Source: Candidatus Rokuibacteriota bacterium (GTDB taxonomy: Bacteria; Methylomirabilota; Methylomirabilia; Rokubacteriales; CSP1-6). Taken from it: a DNA stretch of 60,030 bases. The stretch is from the NCBI GenBank assembly GCA_016209635.1, contig JACQWC010000130.1, positions 1 to 60,030 of the forward strand. The letters are read 5' to 3'. The number at the start of each line of letters is the position of its first letter. The stretch's first letter is position 1. Under the pieces are notes generated by a model, which saw only the letters and a program-made list of their open reading frames with translations, was not told the DNA's origin and did not search any database. This document shows positions 50,746 to 59,069 of the stretch, piece by piece. The position numbers were made by a program, and so were the translations under genes.

Positions 50746-51036
50746 ATGAACCCGGTTGAGCGTGTCCTGCAGGACGAGCTGACCCACCTGATCGATCGCC
50801 TGGCCGCGTCCCTCCCGGACGGCAGCCTCGAGGCGATCAGCTCCACGACCCCCACCCTCCGCGCCCGCCTCGACGAGGTCGAAGCGCAGCTCGCCGGAAC
50901 CCGGGCGACGCTCCTCGAGGGCTACGGCCGGTGGCGCCGGGCGCTCGAGGACCTCGAGAACCTCTGGGCACTCGGCGCCTGGCGGTCAGCCGCGGCGCAG
51001 GAGCCGGCCGAGCACACCTCGACGCTCGCCGCCTGA
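50746..51036 (+). CDS. Small hypothetical protein behind a strong promoter
   Basis: 96 residues, helical and charged: ERVLQDELTHLIDRLAASLP, then TPTLRARLDEVEAQLAGTRA and a Trp-rich end WRRALEDLENLWALGAW. It resembles no family I recognise; the pattern suggests a coiled-coil or four-helix protein. ATG 50746 has GGAGG 9 nt upstream. The last 51 bp overlap the convergent gene on the minus strand. Confidence 0.75.
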   Translation: MNPVERVLQDELTHLIDRLAASLPDGSLEAISSTTPTLRARLDEVEAQLAGTRATLLEGYGRWRRALEDLENLWALGAWRSAAAQEPAEHTSTLAA

Positions 51037-51456
51037 GCGGGCGCGCGCCGCGACGTACGCGGCGCGGATCGCGTCGAAGCGCTGCCAGTAGTCCGGGAGC
51101 TCCCTGGCGAGCACCGCCTGGCGCGCGAGCAGCGCCTCCACGCTTGCGTCGGGCGGCGGGACCGGACCTGGCCGCGTCCCGAGGGACGCTGCCTCGCCCG
51201 GGCCGGTCACGAAGTCCCGCTGCAGGCGCTCGAGGAACTCGCGCACGATCGCGGTGAACTCCTCGCGATCGCGATCCCTGTCGGCGGCGGGCAGGGGCAG
51301 GCCGCGGGCGCGCCGCGCCTGAACCATCGCGTCCAGGCAGGCGAAGTCGACCGCTTCCTCGAGCCGCTCGCGGAGCTCTCCGTCGAGGCGGTCGCGCAGG
51401 GTTCCGGACTCGCCGGGGTCGCGACGGAAGGAGGTGCCGAAGGGGGACGGGCTCAC
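50986..51456 (-). CDS. Hypothetical protein
   Basis: 156 residues, Arg-rich and helical, without known motifs: RLEEAVDFACLDAMVQARRA, then RDREEFTAIVREFLERLQRD and a basic end RRGVLGRLLRRG. GTG 51456 overlaps the stop of the upstream epimerase gene by 4 bp (GTGA), which supports it as a real, coupled gene. Its 3' end overlaps the convergent 96-residue gene. Confidence 0.65.
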   Translation of the reverse strand: MSPSPFGTSFRRDPGESGTLRDRLDGELRERLEEAVDFACLDAMVQARRARGLPLPAADRDRDREEFTAIVREFLERLQRDFVTGPGEAASLGTRPGPVPPPDASVEALLARQAVLARELPDYWQRFDAIRAAYVAARARSGGERRGVLGRLLRRG

Positions 51457-52352
51457 GGGGCCAGCATTCGGCGCAGGCCGATCGCGAGCGCGGTCGGCGT
51501 CATACCGAACGCGGAGAAGAACGGCGTCGGGTCGCAGGTGTTCTCCTCCTCGAGCATCAGGAGCTGGTCCGGGGTCAGCGGGAAGTAGGGCAGGGGATGG
51601 AGGACGCGCGTCGTCCGGCGTACGAGCCCGAGCGGGACGTGGAGCTTCAGCACCCGCCGTCGCCCCACGATCTCGCCGATCAGATCCAGAAGGTCACCCA
51701 GCGCCACCGCGTCCGGACCGCCCACCTCGTACGCCTGCTTGACGGTTCCCGGGAGCGCGAGCGCGCGGGAGAAGCCTTCGGCGACCTGCTCGACCGCGAC
51801 CGGCTGGAGGCGCTGGCTCCCGTCTCCGATAACGGGCACCACGGGAAGGCGCCGCACCATCCGGGCGAGCATCGACACGAAGCCATCGCCCCGGCCGTAG
51901 ATCACGGACGGACGGAAGATCGTCCACGAGAGAGAGCTCGCCCGGATCGCCTCTTCGGCGGCCCACTTCGTCCGGTGATAACGCGAGCGGGCGTCCCCCC
52001 GGGTCCCGAGCGCGCTCATGTGGAGGTACCGGCGCACGCCGGCCTCGACCGCAGCCTCGAGAACATTGAGCGTGCCACGCGTGTGGACGTTCTCGAAGGT
52101 GATGCCGAGAGCGAGGTGCTCGCGGATGATGCCGACGAGGTGGATGACCGCCTCGCAGCCGGCGATGTCCTCGGCGAGGCCGCGGCGGATGAGAACGTCC
52201 CCCTCGACCCGCTCGATCGCGCCGAGCCCGTGCAGGTCGCGCTCGGAACCACGCCGGACGAGGCAGCGCACGATGTAGCCATCGGCCCTGAGGGCGTGGA
52301 CGACGGCCCGTCCGACGAAGCCGGTCGCGCCGGTCACGAAGACCCTCTGCAT
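51453..52352 (-). CDS. NAD(P)-binding epimerase-like protein (complex I NDUFA9-like SDR)
   Basis: 299 residues, extended/atypical SDR. NAD motif VFVTGATGFVGRAVVHAL, then AVIHLVGIIREHL and TFENVHTRGTLNVLEAA, and YHRTKWAAEEAIRAS with the YxxxK catalytic pair. FRPSVIYGRGDGFVSML matches the subfamily of complex I NDUFA9 and ubiquinone-biosynthesis-linked proteins. ATG 52352 lies 7 nt after TAGGAT on the minus strand. Confidence 0.87.
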   Translation of the reverse strand: MQRVFVTGATGFVGRAVVHALRADGYIVRCLVRRGSERDLHGLGAIERVEGDVLIRRGLAEDIAGCEAVIHLVGIIREHLALGITFENVHTRGTLNVLEAAVEAGVRRYLHMSALGTRGDARSRYHRTKWAAEEAIRASSLSWTIFRPSVIYGRGDGFVSMLARMVRRLPVVPVIGDGSQRLQPVAVEQVAEGFSRALALPGTVKQAYEVGGPDAVALGDLLDLIGEIVGRRRVLKLHVPLGLVRRTTRVLHPLPYFPLTPDQLLMLEEENTCDPTPFFSAFGMTPTALAIGLRRMLAP

Positions 52353-52359
52353 CGGCCGA

Positions 52360-52388
52360 ATCCTATCAGGAAAGATCGCCGGTGGTAA
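52360..52388 (-). promoter_or_regulatory. Minus-strand promoter of the epimerase gene, leaderless spacing
   Basis: TTACCA (52383-52388 on the minus strand; 4 of 6 to the -35 consensus), 17-nt spacer, TAGGAT (52360-52365). The -10 ends 7 nt before the ATG, so the mRNA would begin at the start codon. Confidence 0.5.
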
Positions 52389-52391
52389 GAT
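52386..52391 (+). promoter_or_regulatory. Candidate -10 box of the serine hydrolase-NamZ fusion, leaderless spacing
   Basis: TAAGAT ends 6 nt before GTG 52398 on the plus strand. It overlaps the -35 of the divergent epimerase promoter, so the two may compete. No -35 was recognised. Confidence 0.4.
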
Positions 52392-52397
52392 CGCGAG

Positions 52398-54740
52398 GTG
52401 GCTCCCCGTCGCCGCCTCGGCCCGGCGCTCGCCGCGATGCTGCTCGCGGCACCCGGTAGCTGCGCCGCCGCGCTCGACTTCTCGCCCGTCGACGAGGCGG
52501 CGCGCGACGCGGTCGGCTCAGGGGAGATGCCGGGCGCGGTCGTTCTCGTCGGCCGCGGGGAGGAGATCCTCTACGAGCAGGCCTTCGGATGGCGGGCGCT
52601 CATTCCCGACCGCCGGCCGATGACAACGGACACGGTCTTCGACATCGCCTCCCTGACGAAGCCCCTCGGGACGACGCTCGCGATCATGGCGCTCGTCGAC
52701 CACGGCGCCCTCGGCCTGGACGCGCCGCTCGGCCGCTCCCTGCGCGAGTTCGGTGGGCCCGCCTTCGCGGGCGTGACGATCCGGAGGATGCTGACCCACA
52801 GCGCCGGGTTCGCCGCGATCCCGCCGAACGGCGGCCTCGACGGCGGATTCCCGGGCGCCGCGGCCGCGCTCGCCCGGGCGGGCCTCGAGTACACGCCCGG
52901 GACGGCGGTCCAGTACAGCGACACGGGCTTCATCCTCCTGGGCGAGATCGTCCGCCGTGTGAGCGGGGAGCCTCTCGACCGCTATCTGGCGCGGATCCTC
53001 TTCCGACCGCTCGGGCTCGCCGACACGACGTTCCGTCCCGGCGCGCGCCTGCGCGAGCGCGTGGCGCCGACGGCGTTCGCCCAGGGGCGGCTCCTCCAGG
53101 GCGAGGTCCACGACCCGCGCGCCCGGCTGCTCGGAGGCGTGGCGGGGCACGCGGGCATGTTCTCGACGGCGCGGGACCTCGCCAGCATCTGCCGGATGCT
53201 CCTCGCCGACGGGGCGCTCGATGAGCGCCGCGTGCTCAGCGCGGCGACGGTCCGCGCGATGTTCGCCCCCGACGCCGAGAACGACGGCGCCCGCGCGCTC
53301 GGCTGGGACGCCGCCTCCGTGTTCTCGCGGACGATGGCGCCGTTCTTCCCGGCCGGCTCCGTCGGCCACACCGGCTTCACGGGCACCGCGGTCTGGCTGG
53401 ACCCGCCGAGCCGCACGTACCTGATCCTCCTGACCAACCGCGTCCATCCGAACGGCGGAGGCGCCGAGCGCATCCGCGAGCTACGGATGCGGGTCGCGGC
53501 GGCGGTGGGCGCGGCGCTCTTTCAGCCGCCGTTCCCGGGGCCGCCGCCGGCCGACCCCGCGCCGGCGCCGCGCGCGGACGGAGCCGGAGCGGCGGGCCGG
53601 GCGCGGGCGGGCGCGGTGCGCTCGGGTCTCGACGTCCTCGCGGACCAGGGCTTCGCGACGCTCGCGGGCCATAGGGTCGGCCTCGTCACCAACCAGACGG
53701 GCGTCGATCGGGCGGGCCGCCGCGGGATCGACCTGCTCGCGGCCGCGCCGCGCGTGCGCCTCCAGGCGATCTTCTCGCCCGAGCACGGAATCACCGGCGA
53801 GGCGAGCGCGGAGGTCCCGCATGGCCGCGACGCCGCCACCGGTCGCCCCGTCTTCAGCCTCTACGGCGCCTCCCGCCGTCCGACGGCGGCGATGCTGAAG
53901 GACGTGAGCATCCTCGTCTTCGACATCCAGGACGTCGGTGTGCGCTACTACACCTACCTCACGACGCTCGTCTACGTGATGGAGGAGGCGGCGCGCCGCG
54001 GGCTTCCCGTCGTCGTTCTCGACCGCCCGAACCCGATCGGGGGGCGGGTCGTCGAGGGGCCGTCGATGGATGCCGACCTCCGCTCCTTCACCGGCCCGCA
54101 CGCGGTCCCCGTCCGGACCGGCCTGACGATCGGCGAGTTCGCCCGGCTCGTGGCGTCCGAGCGCAGGATCCCCGTCTCGCTGACAGTCGTCCCGCTGTCG
54201 GGCTGGGAGCGCGACCGCTGGTACGACGAGACGGGGCTGCCGTGGGTGAACCCGTCGCCGAACATCCGGTCGGTGACGCAGGCGCTGCTCTACGCGGGGG
54301 TGGGCCTCCTCGAGCCGACGAACCTCTCGGTCGGCCGGGGAACGCCTGCGCCGTTCGAGGTGATCGGCGCGCCGTGGATCGAGCCCCAGGGGCTCGCCGA
54401 GGCGCTGAACGGCCAGCGACTTCGCGGCGTCAGGTTCGAGCCGATCGAATTCACGCCGACCACCGACAAGTACGCGGGCGTGCCCTGCCGGGGCGTGAGA
54501 CTCATCCTCACGGACCGGGAGGCGATCCGCCCCGTGACCGTGGGGCTCGCGCTCGCGAGCGCCCTACGCGCGCGTCATCGCGACCAGTGGAGGGCGGAGA
54601 GCATCCAGAATCTCCTCGTGAGCCGCACGACGATGTGGGCCTTCCTCAGAGGCGAGCCGCTGGACCGGCTGGCCGCCTGGGCCGAGACGGATCGGAGCAG
54701 CTTCCTGAACCGGCGGGCGTCGTATCTCATCTACCGATGA
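52398..54740 (+). CDS. Serine hydrolase (class C beta-lactamase-like) fused to NamZ-type muramidase (DUF1343)
   Basis: 780 residues with a signal sequence (LAAMLLAAPGSCAA). Residues about 28-370 are a penicillin-binding-protein-like serine hydrolase: SxxK in IASLTKPL, YSD in VQYSDTGFIL, and HTG in VGHTGFTGTA. After a Pro/Ala-rich linker, residues about 410-780 are DUF1343/NamZ: LVTNQTGVDRAGR, IFSPEHGITGE, DIQDVGVRYYTYLTT and LDRPNPIGG. NamZ removes terminal N-acetylmuramic acid from peptidoglycan fragments. The fusion probably acts on cell-wall turnover products in the envelope. GTG 52398 is the start. Confidence 0.9.
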   Translation: MAPRRRLGPALAAMLLAAPGSCAAALDFSPVDEAARDAVGSGEMPGAVVLVGRGEEILYEQAFGWRALIPDRRPMTTDTVFDIASLTKPLGTTLAIMALVDHGALGLDAPLGRSLREFGGPAFAGVTIRRMLTHSAGFAAIPPNGGLDGGFPGAAAALARAGLEYTPGTAVQYSDTGFILLGEIVRRVSGEPLDRYLARILFRPLGLADTTFRPGARLRERVAPTAFAQGRLLQGEVHDPRARLLGGVAGHAGMFSTARDLASICRMLLADGALDERRVLSAATVRAMFAPDAENDGARALGWDAASVFSRTMAPFFPAGSVGHTGFTGTAVWLDPPSRTYLILLTNRVHPNGGGAERIRELRMRVAAAVGAALFQPPFPGPPPADPAPAPRADGAGAAGRARAGAVRSGLDVLADQGFATLAGHRVGLVTNQTGVDRAGRRGIDLLAAAPRVRLQAIFSPEHGITGEASAEVPHGRDAATGRPVFSLYGASRRPTAAMLKDVSILVFDIQDVGVRYYTYLTTLVYVMEEAARRGLPVVVLDRPNPIGGRVVEGPSMDADLRSFTGPHAVPVRTGLTIGEFARLVASERRIPVSLTVVPLSGWERDRWYDETGLPWVNPSPNIRSVTQALLYAGVGLLEPTNLSVGRGTPAPFEVIGAPWIEPQGLAEALNGQRLRGVRFEPIEFTPTTDKYAGVPCRGVRLILTDREAIRPVTVGLALASALRARHRDQWRAESIQNLLVSRTTMWAFLRGEPLDRLAAWAETDRSSFLNRRASYLIYR

Positions 54741-54774
54741 CCCTCCGTGAGCGGCGCTGGGGGACGGGCGCGCG

Positions 54775-55725
54775 CTAGCGTTCGATCACCCGCAGATCGC
54801 CCGGCAGCGCGGTCCTCAAGTCGCGGCGCCCCGCCCTCGGGATCGTGATCACGGTCGGATCGCCGTCGCTCAGGAATCGCTCCTCCGGGCGTCGCTCGAA
54901 GTGGGCGAGCCAGGACTGGAGCTCGCGCTCGGTGGCCTGGATGCGGGGGAGCCGCGTCGGGTCGAACGCGCGGGAGAACGGCGAGGGCGCGGCGCCACCG
55001 GCGACCATCAGGAGGGCGTCGTGGCGATACGTGACCCCCTTCGCGGTGCCCTGGAGCGCCCAGCTCACCTCCCGCGGGTAGACCCCGTGGGGAAGCGCCA
55101 GGGTCCGGATCGGGTAACGGGGGAGGTGCCGCTGGATCCACTGCTGCGCGAGGGAGATCTGCTCCCGCACGGTCGCCTCCTCGTACTTGCCGAGGTTCGC
55201 GTGCCACAGCGTGTGGTTGCCGATCTCGTATCCGCGGCCCGCGAGGAACCGCAGCTTCCGGCCCTCGTGCTCGGGCTGGTCGAAGAGGCGGTTCGGCCGC
55301 GCGGCGCCCGGCAGGACGAAGAAGGTCGCCGCCCGGCCGAAATCGGGGTGCTCGCGGCTGAAGGCCTCGAGGATCCCGACCGCGCACTTCGGGTCGATCT
55401 CGAGCCGACCGTCGACCTCAAGGTACCGGAACTGGCCGGGCGAGGAGTCGTCGAAGGTGAGCACCACGGGCGTCCGCCCCGCCTCGAGCGCGATGCGCCC
55501 GTCGAGGAGGTCGTTGAGCGCGACGAGGCGGTACCCCCCCGCCCAGAGCGTCTCGAGATCGCGCCGGAAGTTCTCGGGCGTGCGCGTCCAGCGCTCCTCG
55601 GGGTAGTCGATGCGGTGGTACTCGAGGATCATCACCCGGCCCAGCTCGTTCGGGGGGCGCGTCTCCGCCGAGGCCGGCGGAGCCAGGAGGAGCGCCAGGA
55701 CCAGGGCGAGGAAGCGGCCGGTCAC
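54775..55725 (-). CDS. Secreted polysaccharide deacetylase (NodB/CE4 family)
   Basis: 316 residues. Signal peptide (FLALVLALLLAPPASAE) then the NodB domain: VVLTFDDSSPGQFRY supplies the catalytic and metal Asp pair, EIGNHTLWHANLGK the HxxxH metal ligands, and ALPHGVYPRE a later motif. It deacetylates an N-acetylated sugar polymer in the envelope. GTG 55725 overlaps the upstream DUF4015 stop by 4 bp, so the two act together, likely on the same polymer. Confidence 0.87.
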   Translation of the reverse strand: MTGRFLALVLALLLAPPASAETRPPNELGRVMILEYHRIDYPEERWTRTPENFRRDLETLWAGGYRLVALNDLLDGRIALEAGRTPVVLTFDDSSPGQFRYLEVDGRLEIDPKCAVGILEAFSREHPDFGRAATFFVLPGAARPNRLFDQPEHEGRKLRFLAGRGYEIGNHTLWHANLGKYEEATVREQISLAQQWIQRHLPRYPIRTLALPHGVYPREVSWALQGTAKGVTYRHDALLMVAGGAAPSPFSRAFDPTRLPRIQATERELQSWLAHFERRPEERFLSDGDPTVITIPRAGRRDLRTALPGDLRVIER

Positions 55726-57152
55726 CGTGCCGCGAAGGCTCCCTCGGGGCGGAGCGCGGTGACCGTGTACTCGTTTCTGGGATTCCAGAGCATCCACCCG
55801 GCCCCGCCCGCGTCGTCCGCCCCCCGGATCTGCGCGCGGATCTCCGCCTCGGCGAAGACCCGCCGGTCGAACGCGTAGTCGCGGAAGTCCTGGATCCACG
55901 GTCGCACGCGGACCTGCGCCGCGCCCGAGCGCTTGCGGATCAGCCGGACGCTCTCGCGCACCACCTGGTAGGGGTGCTCGACGGGGTTCCGGTAGCCCGG
56001 GATGCCGCGGTGGTATCCGGAGGGATAGACCATCGGGCAGATGTAATCGAGGTGCGGGACGAGCTGCTCGATGCGCTGACCGATGTCCGTGTCGTTCTCG
56101 TTGAACGCGGTGTAGCCGAAGACGTCGGCGGCGACGAACGCGCCCATCGGGCCCAGCTCGCGGCGGGCGCGCGCGAGGAAGCCGGCGATCGCCGGCAGCC
56201 GGGTCTCCCGGTTGTTCGGCTTCGCGTACTGCGCGGCGCCGAGACGGCCGTCGGTGGGGAAGCGCACGTAGTCGAACTGCACCTCGTCGAACCCCTTCCG
56301 GACGGCCTCCCGGGCGAGCCCGATGTTGTAGTCCCAGACCTCCTCGCGGAAGGGGTCGACCCACGCGAGCCGCTCGTTGTCGATCCACGGCTGGCCCGTC
56401 CGCGCGTCGCGGACCGCCCAGTCCGGACGGTGGGAGGCGAGGACGTTGTCCTTGAAGACGACGATGCGGGCGATCGTGTAGATGCCCCGCGCCTTGAGGC
56501 CGGCGAGGAGCCCCTCGACGTCCCGGAGGACCGCGGGCCCCTGGGCCCCCGCCTCGACCGCGAGCGGCACCTCCGTGCGATAGAGGATCCAGCCCCGGTC
56601 CCCCTTGACGTCGATCACGACGGCGTTCAGCTCGGTGCGGTCGACCGCGTCGAGGACGCGACCGCGGATCGCCCGGTCCGTGACGCCGTAGTACGTGAGG
56701 TACGCCGCCTTCACCACGTGCGGGCTGAGGATGACCTCGAGGTCGCCCCGCGTGGGCTCCACGGTCACCTTCGCGTAGCCCGGCATCTTGACGAGGAGCG
56801 GCATCCTGGGCCCCACCTCGTCCAGGACGAACGTCCCGTCCTCCGAGGTGGTGACCTCGGCGCCGTTGGCGACGACCGAAGCGCCGGCGAGCGGCTTCCG
56901 GTCGGCGTCGACCACCCGGCCCCTGACGTCGGCGGGCCAGGTCTCGCCCGAGCCCGCCCGCACGGATTCCGGGCCGGGGAGCGCACCGGTCCCGTTCGCA
57001 GCCTGCCGAGCCGAGGCGAGGGTGATCGCGCGGAGCGGGTAGGGGACCAGGAGCCCGTAGCCCGTGAGGATCGCCAGCAGCAGGAGGCACACCGCAAAGC
57101 CCCCGTCGACGAGAAAGCGTCGCCCGGCAGCCTCCGCTGGTCGATCCGGCAT
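55722..57152 (-). CDS. Predicted glycoside hydrolase (DUF4015) with regulatory-like beta domain
   Basis: 476 residues. An N-terminal membrane anchor (GFAVCLLLLAILTGYGLLV) leads to a carboxypeptidase-regulatory-like fold (about 75-145: VRGRVVDADRKPLAGASVVA). The C-terminal domain (about 150-465) is DUF4015: VVIDVKGDRGWILY, WVDPFREEVWDYNIGLARE, FDEVQFDYVRFPTDG, YICPMVYPSGYHRG. This TIM-barrel family is predicted to cleave glycans. ATG 57152 is used; ATG 57206, 18 codons upstream in frame, is an alternative. It is coupled to the polysaccharide deacetylase gene. Confidence 0.82.
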   Translation of the reverse strand: MPDRPAEAAGRRFLVDGGFAVCLLLLAILTGYGLLVPYPLRAITLASARQAANGTGALPGPESVRAGSGETWPADVRGRVVDADRKPLAGASVVANGAEVTTSEDGTFVLDEVGPRMPLLVKMPGYAKVTVEPTRGDLEVILSPHVVKAAYLTYYGVTDRAIRGRVLDAVDRTELNAVVIDVKGDRGWILYRTEVPLAVEAGAQGPAVLRDVEGLLAGLKARGIYTIARIVVFKDNVLASHRPDWAVRDARTGQPWIDNERLAWVDPFREEVWDYNIGLAREAVRKGFDEVQFDYVRFPTDGRLGAAQYAKPNNRETRLPAIAGFLARARRELGPMGAFVAADVFGYTAFNENDTDIGQRIEQLVPHLDYICPMVYPSGYHRGIPGYRNPVEHPYQVVRESVRLIRKRSGAAQVRVRPWIQDFRDYAFDRRVFAEAEIRAQIRGADDAGGAGWMLWNPRNEYTVTALRPEGAFAAR

Positions 57153-57208
57153 GGTGAGGTTGACGATACCGGACCGCGCGCGGCGAGCCAAAGGGTTTTT
57201 TCGCATCG

Positions 57209-57214
57209 TACAAT
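57209..57214 (+). promoter_or_regulatory. Candidate -10 box of the alpha/beta hydrolase gene, near-leaderless
   Basis: TACAAT lies 8 nt before ATG 57223. A T6 run is just upstream. No -35 was recognised. Confidence 0.35.
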
Positions 57215-57222
57215 CCGTGCCG

Positions 57223-58065
57223 ATGGATTTCGCTCGATTCGGCTGTGAGGGGGCGAGGAGCCGCATCATCCGGGCGAACGGTCTCGGGCTACACCTCCTC
57301 GAGTCGGGGCAGCCGGGCCGGCCCGGCCTCTGCTTCCTCCACGGCGGCTCGGCCCACGCCCACTGGTTCGACCTGGTAACGCCGGCCCTGAGCGACCGGC
57401 TTCACGTGGTCTCCGTCGACCAGCGCGGCCACGGCGAGAGCGAGTGGCCGACGGATCCCGCCTACGCCACCGAGGACTTCGCCGCCGACCTCGTCGGCGT
57501 GCTGGACGGGCTCGGGTGGGATCGCGCAGTGCTGGTGGGGCACTCGATGGGGGGCCACAACGCGATGTGCTTCGCCGCGTGGCACCCGGAGCGGGTGCGG
57601 GGGCTGGTGATCGTCGACTCGAGACCCTCCATTCCCCCCGAGCGGCTCGAGCGCCTGCGGGAGCGCGGTCACCGTCTGCGGCGCGGCCACCCGACGCTCG
57701 AGTCGGCGGTCCGGGCCTTCCGCCTGCTCCCGCGGGAGACCGTCGCCGACAGGCACCTTCTCGCCCACCTGGCCCGGGCGGGCCTGGTGCAGCGGAACGG
57801 CGCCTGGAGCTACCGGTTCGACCCGCGGTGCAACAGCTCCCGCCGGCCCGCGGACGCCTGCCGCCTGCTCGACCGCATTGAGGCGCCGGCGCTCATCGTG
57901 CGCGCCGAGTTGAGCCCGATCCTCCCGGTGGAGCTGGCCGCGCGCATGCGCGACGCGATCCGGGGGGCGTCGCTCGTGGAGATCCCCGGGGCGTACCACC
58001 ACGTCGTGCTGGACGCGCCCCAGGCCTTCACGGGCGTGCTCGAGGAGTTCCTCGCGCGTCTCTAG
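57223..58065 (+). CDS. Alpha/beta hydrolase
   Basis: 280 residues. The nucleophile elbow is VGHSMGGHNA with Ser, the oxyanion region is FLHGGSAHAHWF, and the His of the triad is in PGAYHHVVLDAP near the end; the Asp is less clear. It resembles esterases or C-C hydrolases; the substrate is unknown. ATG 57223 is chosen because it gives a natural N-terminus; the frame is open further upstream in antisense to the DUF4015 gene. Confidence 0.85.
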   Translation: MDFARFGCEGARSRIIRANGLGLHLLESGQPGRPGLCFLHGGSAHAHWFDLVTPALSDRLHVVSVDQRGHGESEWPTDPAYATEDFAADLVGVLDGLGWDRAVLVGHSMGGHNAMCFAAWHPERVRGLVIVDSRPSIPPERLERLRERGHRLRRGHPTLESAVRAFRLLPRETVADRHLLAHLARAGLVQRNGAWSYRFDPRCNSSRRPADACRLLDRIEAPALIVRAELSPILPVELAARMRDAIRGASLVEIPGAYHHVVLDAPQAFTGVLEEFLARL

Positions 58066-58262
58066 CCTGCTTCATTTGACAGAGCATCCCCGGCGCGCGA
58101 CGTCCGACCCTGGCGCCGAACAGCCGCTCGCCCACCGGCTCAGCCTCCCGCCTTCACCTGGACGCCAGCGAGCCTGCTCGAGGGATTCGCCGTTAGGTTC
58201 GTGCGCGTGCGAGGCCAGGTCGACGTCCAGGGAGGGCCTTTGAAGGTCCTACGCTCTCGGGC
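58066..58262. other. Intergenic spacer with no gene
   Basis: The 197-bp spacer between the convergent hydrolase and barrel-protein genes contains the 12-mer CCTGCTTCATTT (58066-58077), also at 23831-23842, and no recognisable terminator or gene. Confidence 0.4.
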
Positions 58263-58928
58263 TCAGCGCGGGAACGTCTTGACGTAGACGCTGGGAGAGC
58301 CGGGGGCGTGACGCATGTGCGGGCGGATGCGCGCCGTCACCGGAGACGCGTCCCGCTGGGCGAGCCAGGCGGCGCCCTCCGACACCTTCGGATGCTCGAA
58401 CTCGTAGAGCGTGAGATAGGTCGGCGTGCCAGTCACGGCGCGATAGCGCCGTCCGCGGATCACACCGGGGACCTTCTCGTAGTTGGGGACGTAGATCGTG
58501 TTGTACCAGATGTTGAACTCCGCATCGACCTCGGGCGGCACGTCCATGCGGCCGATCTGGAGGGCCGGCGCCATGTCGCTGGCGGCGATCTCGGGCGTGA
58601 GCGCCGCCGGATGGATCATCGTGTAGACATTGCGGATGTACGTGGTGGCGATGGTCGTGGGGCCCGAACGCTTCGTCCGTTCCGTGGGATTGGCCTGGAC
58701 GCGCCGGTAGGCCTCGCTCTCGAGCACTGCGGCGCCCTCGAGCTCGTAGCAGGCTAGATGCTTGGGCCCGCCTTTCACCGCTTCGTATCGAGCTCCGCTG
58801 AGGAAGCCGGGCACGGAGAGCCGCTCGGCCAGGTGCTCCTCGTTGTACCAGCGGTTGAACTCCTCCTCCTGCTCCGGAGGAACGTCGGCCCAGACCATCA
58901 GCAGCGCCGTGCCCTTCTTCGCCCCCAT
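58263..58928 (-). CDS. Tandem dimeric alpha-beta barrel (EthD/DUF4286-like) protein
   Basis: 221 residues. Two similar halves: VPPEQEEEFNRWYNEEHLAERLSVPGFLSGARY and VPPEVDAEFNIWYNTIYVPNYEKVPGVIRGRRY (first ten residues of each are alignable). Each half has the ferredoxin-like barrel with a WYN-containing loop. Such proteins often bind small hydrophobic substrates. ATG 58928 is the start. It lies in the same strand and order as another barrel protein and an amidohydrolase. Confidence 0.8.
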   Translation of the reverse strand: MGAKKGTALLMVWADVPPEQEEEFNRWYNEEHLAERLSVPGFLSGARYEAVKGGPKHLACYELEGAAVLESEAYRRVQANPTERTKRSGPTTIATTYIRNVYTMIHPAALTPEIAASDMAPALQIGRMDVPPEVDAEFNIWYNTIYVPNYEKVPGVIRGRRYRAVTGTPTYLTLYEFEHPKVSEGAAWLAQRDASPVTARIRPHMRHAPGSPSVYVKTFPR

Positions 58929-59069
58929 GTGACGCTCCTTTCATCCCGGCCCCGCCGGTCGGGGCGCGGACGGCCTTGACCGAATCCTCCTTCCCCGCGA
59001 GGCATTCGGCGTCGCCGTGTGGCTCCTGCCCGCGCTGACACGGAAGGAGCACCGATTAACGGACGGCGT

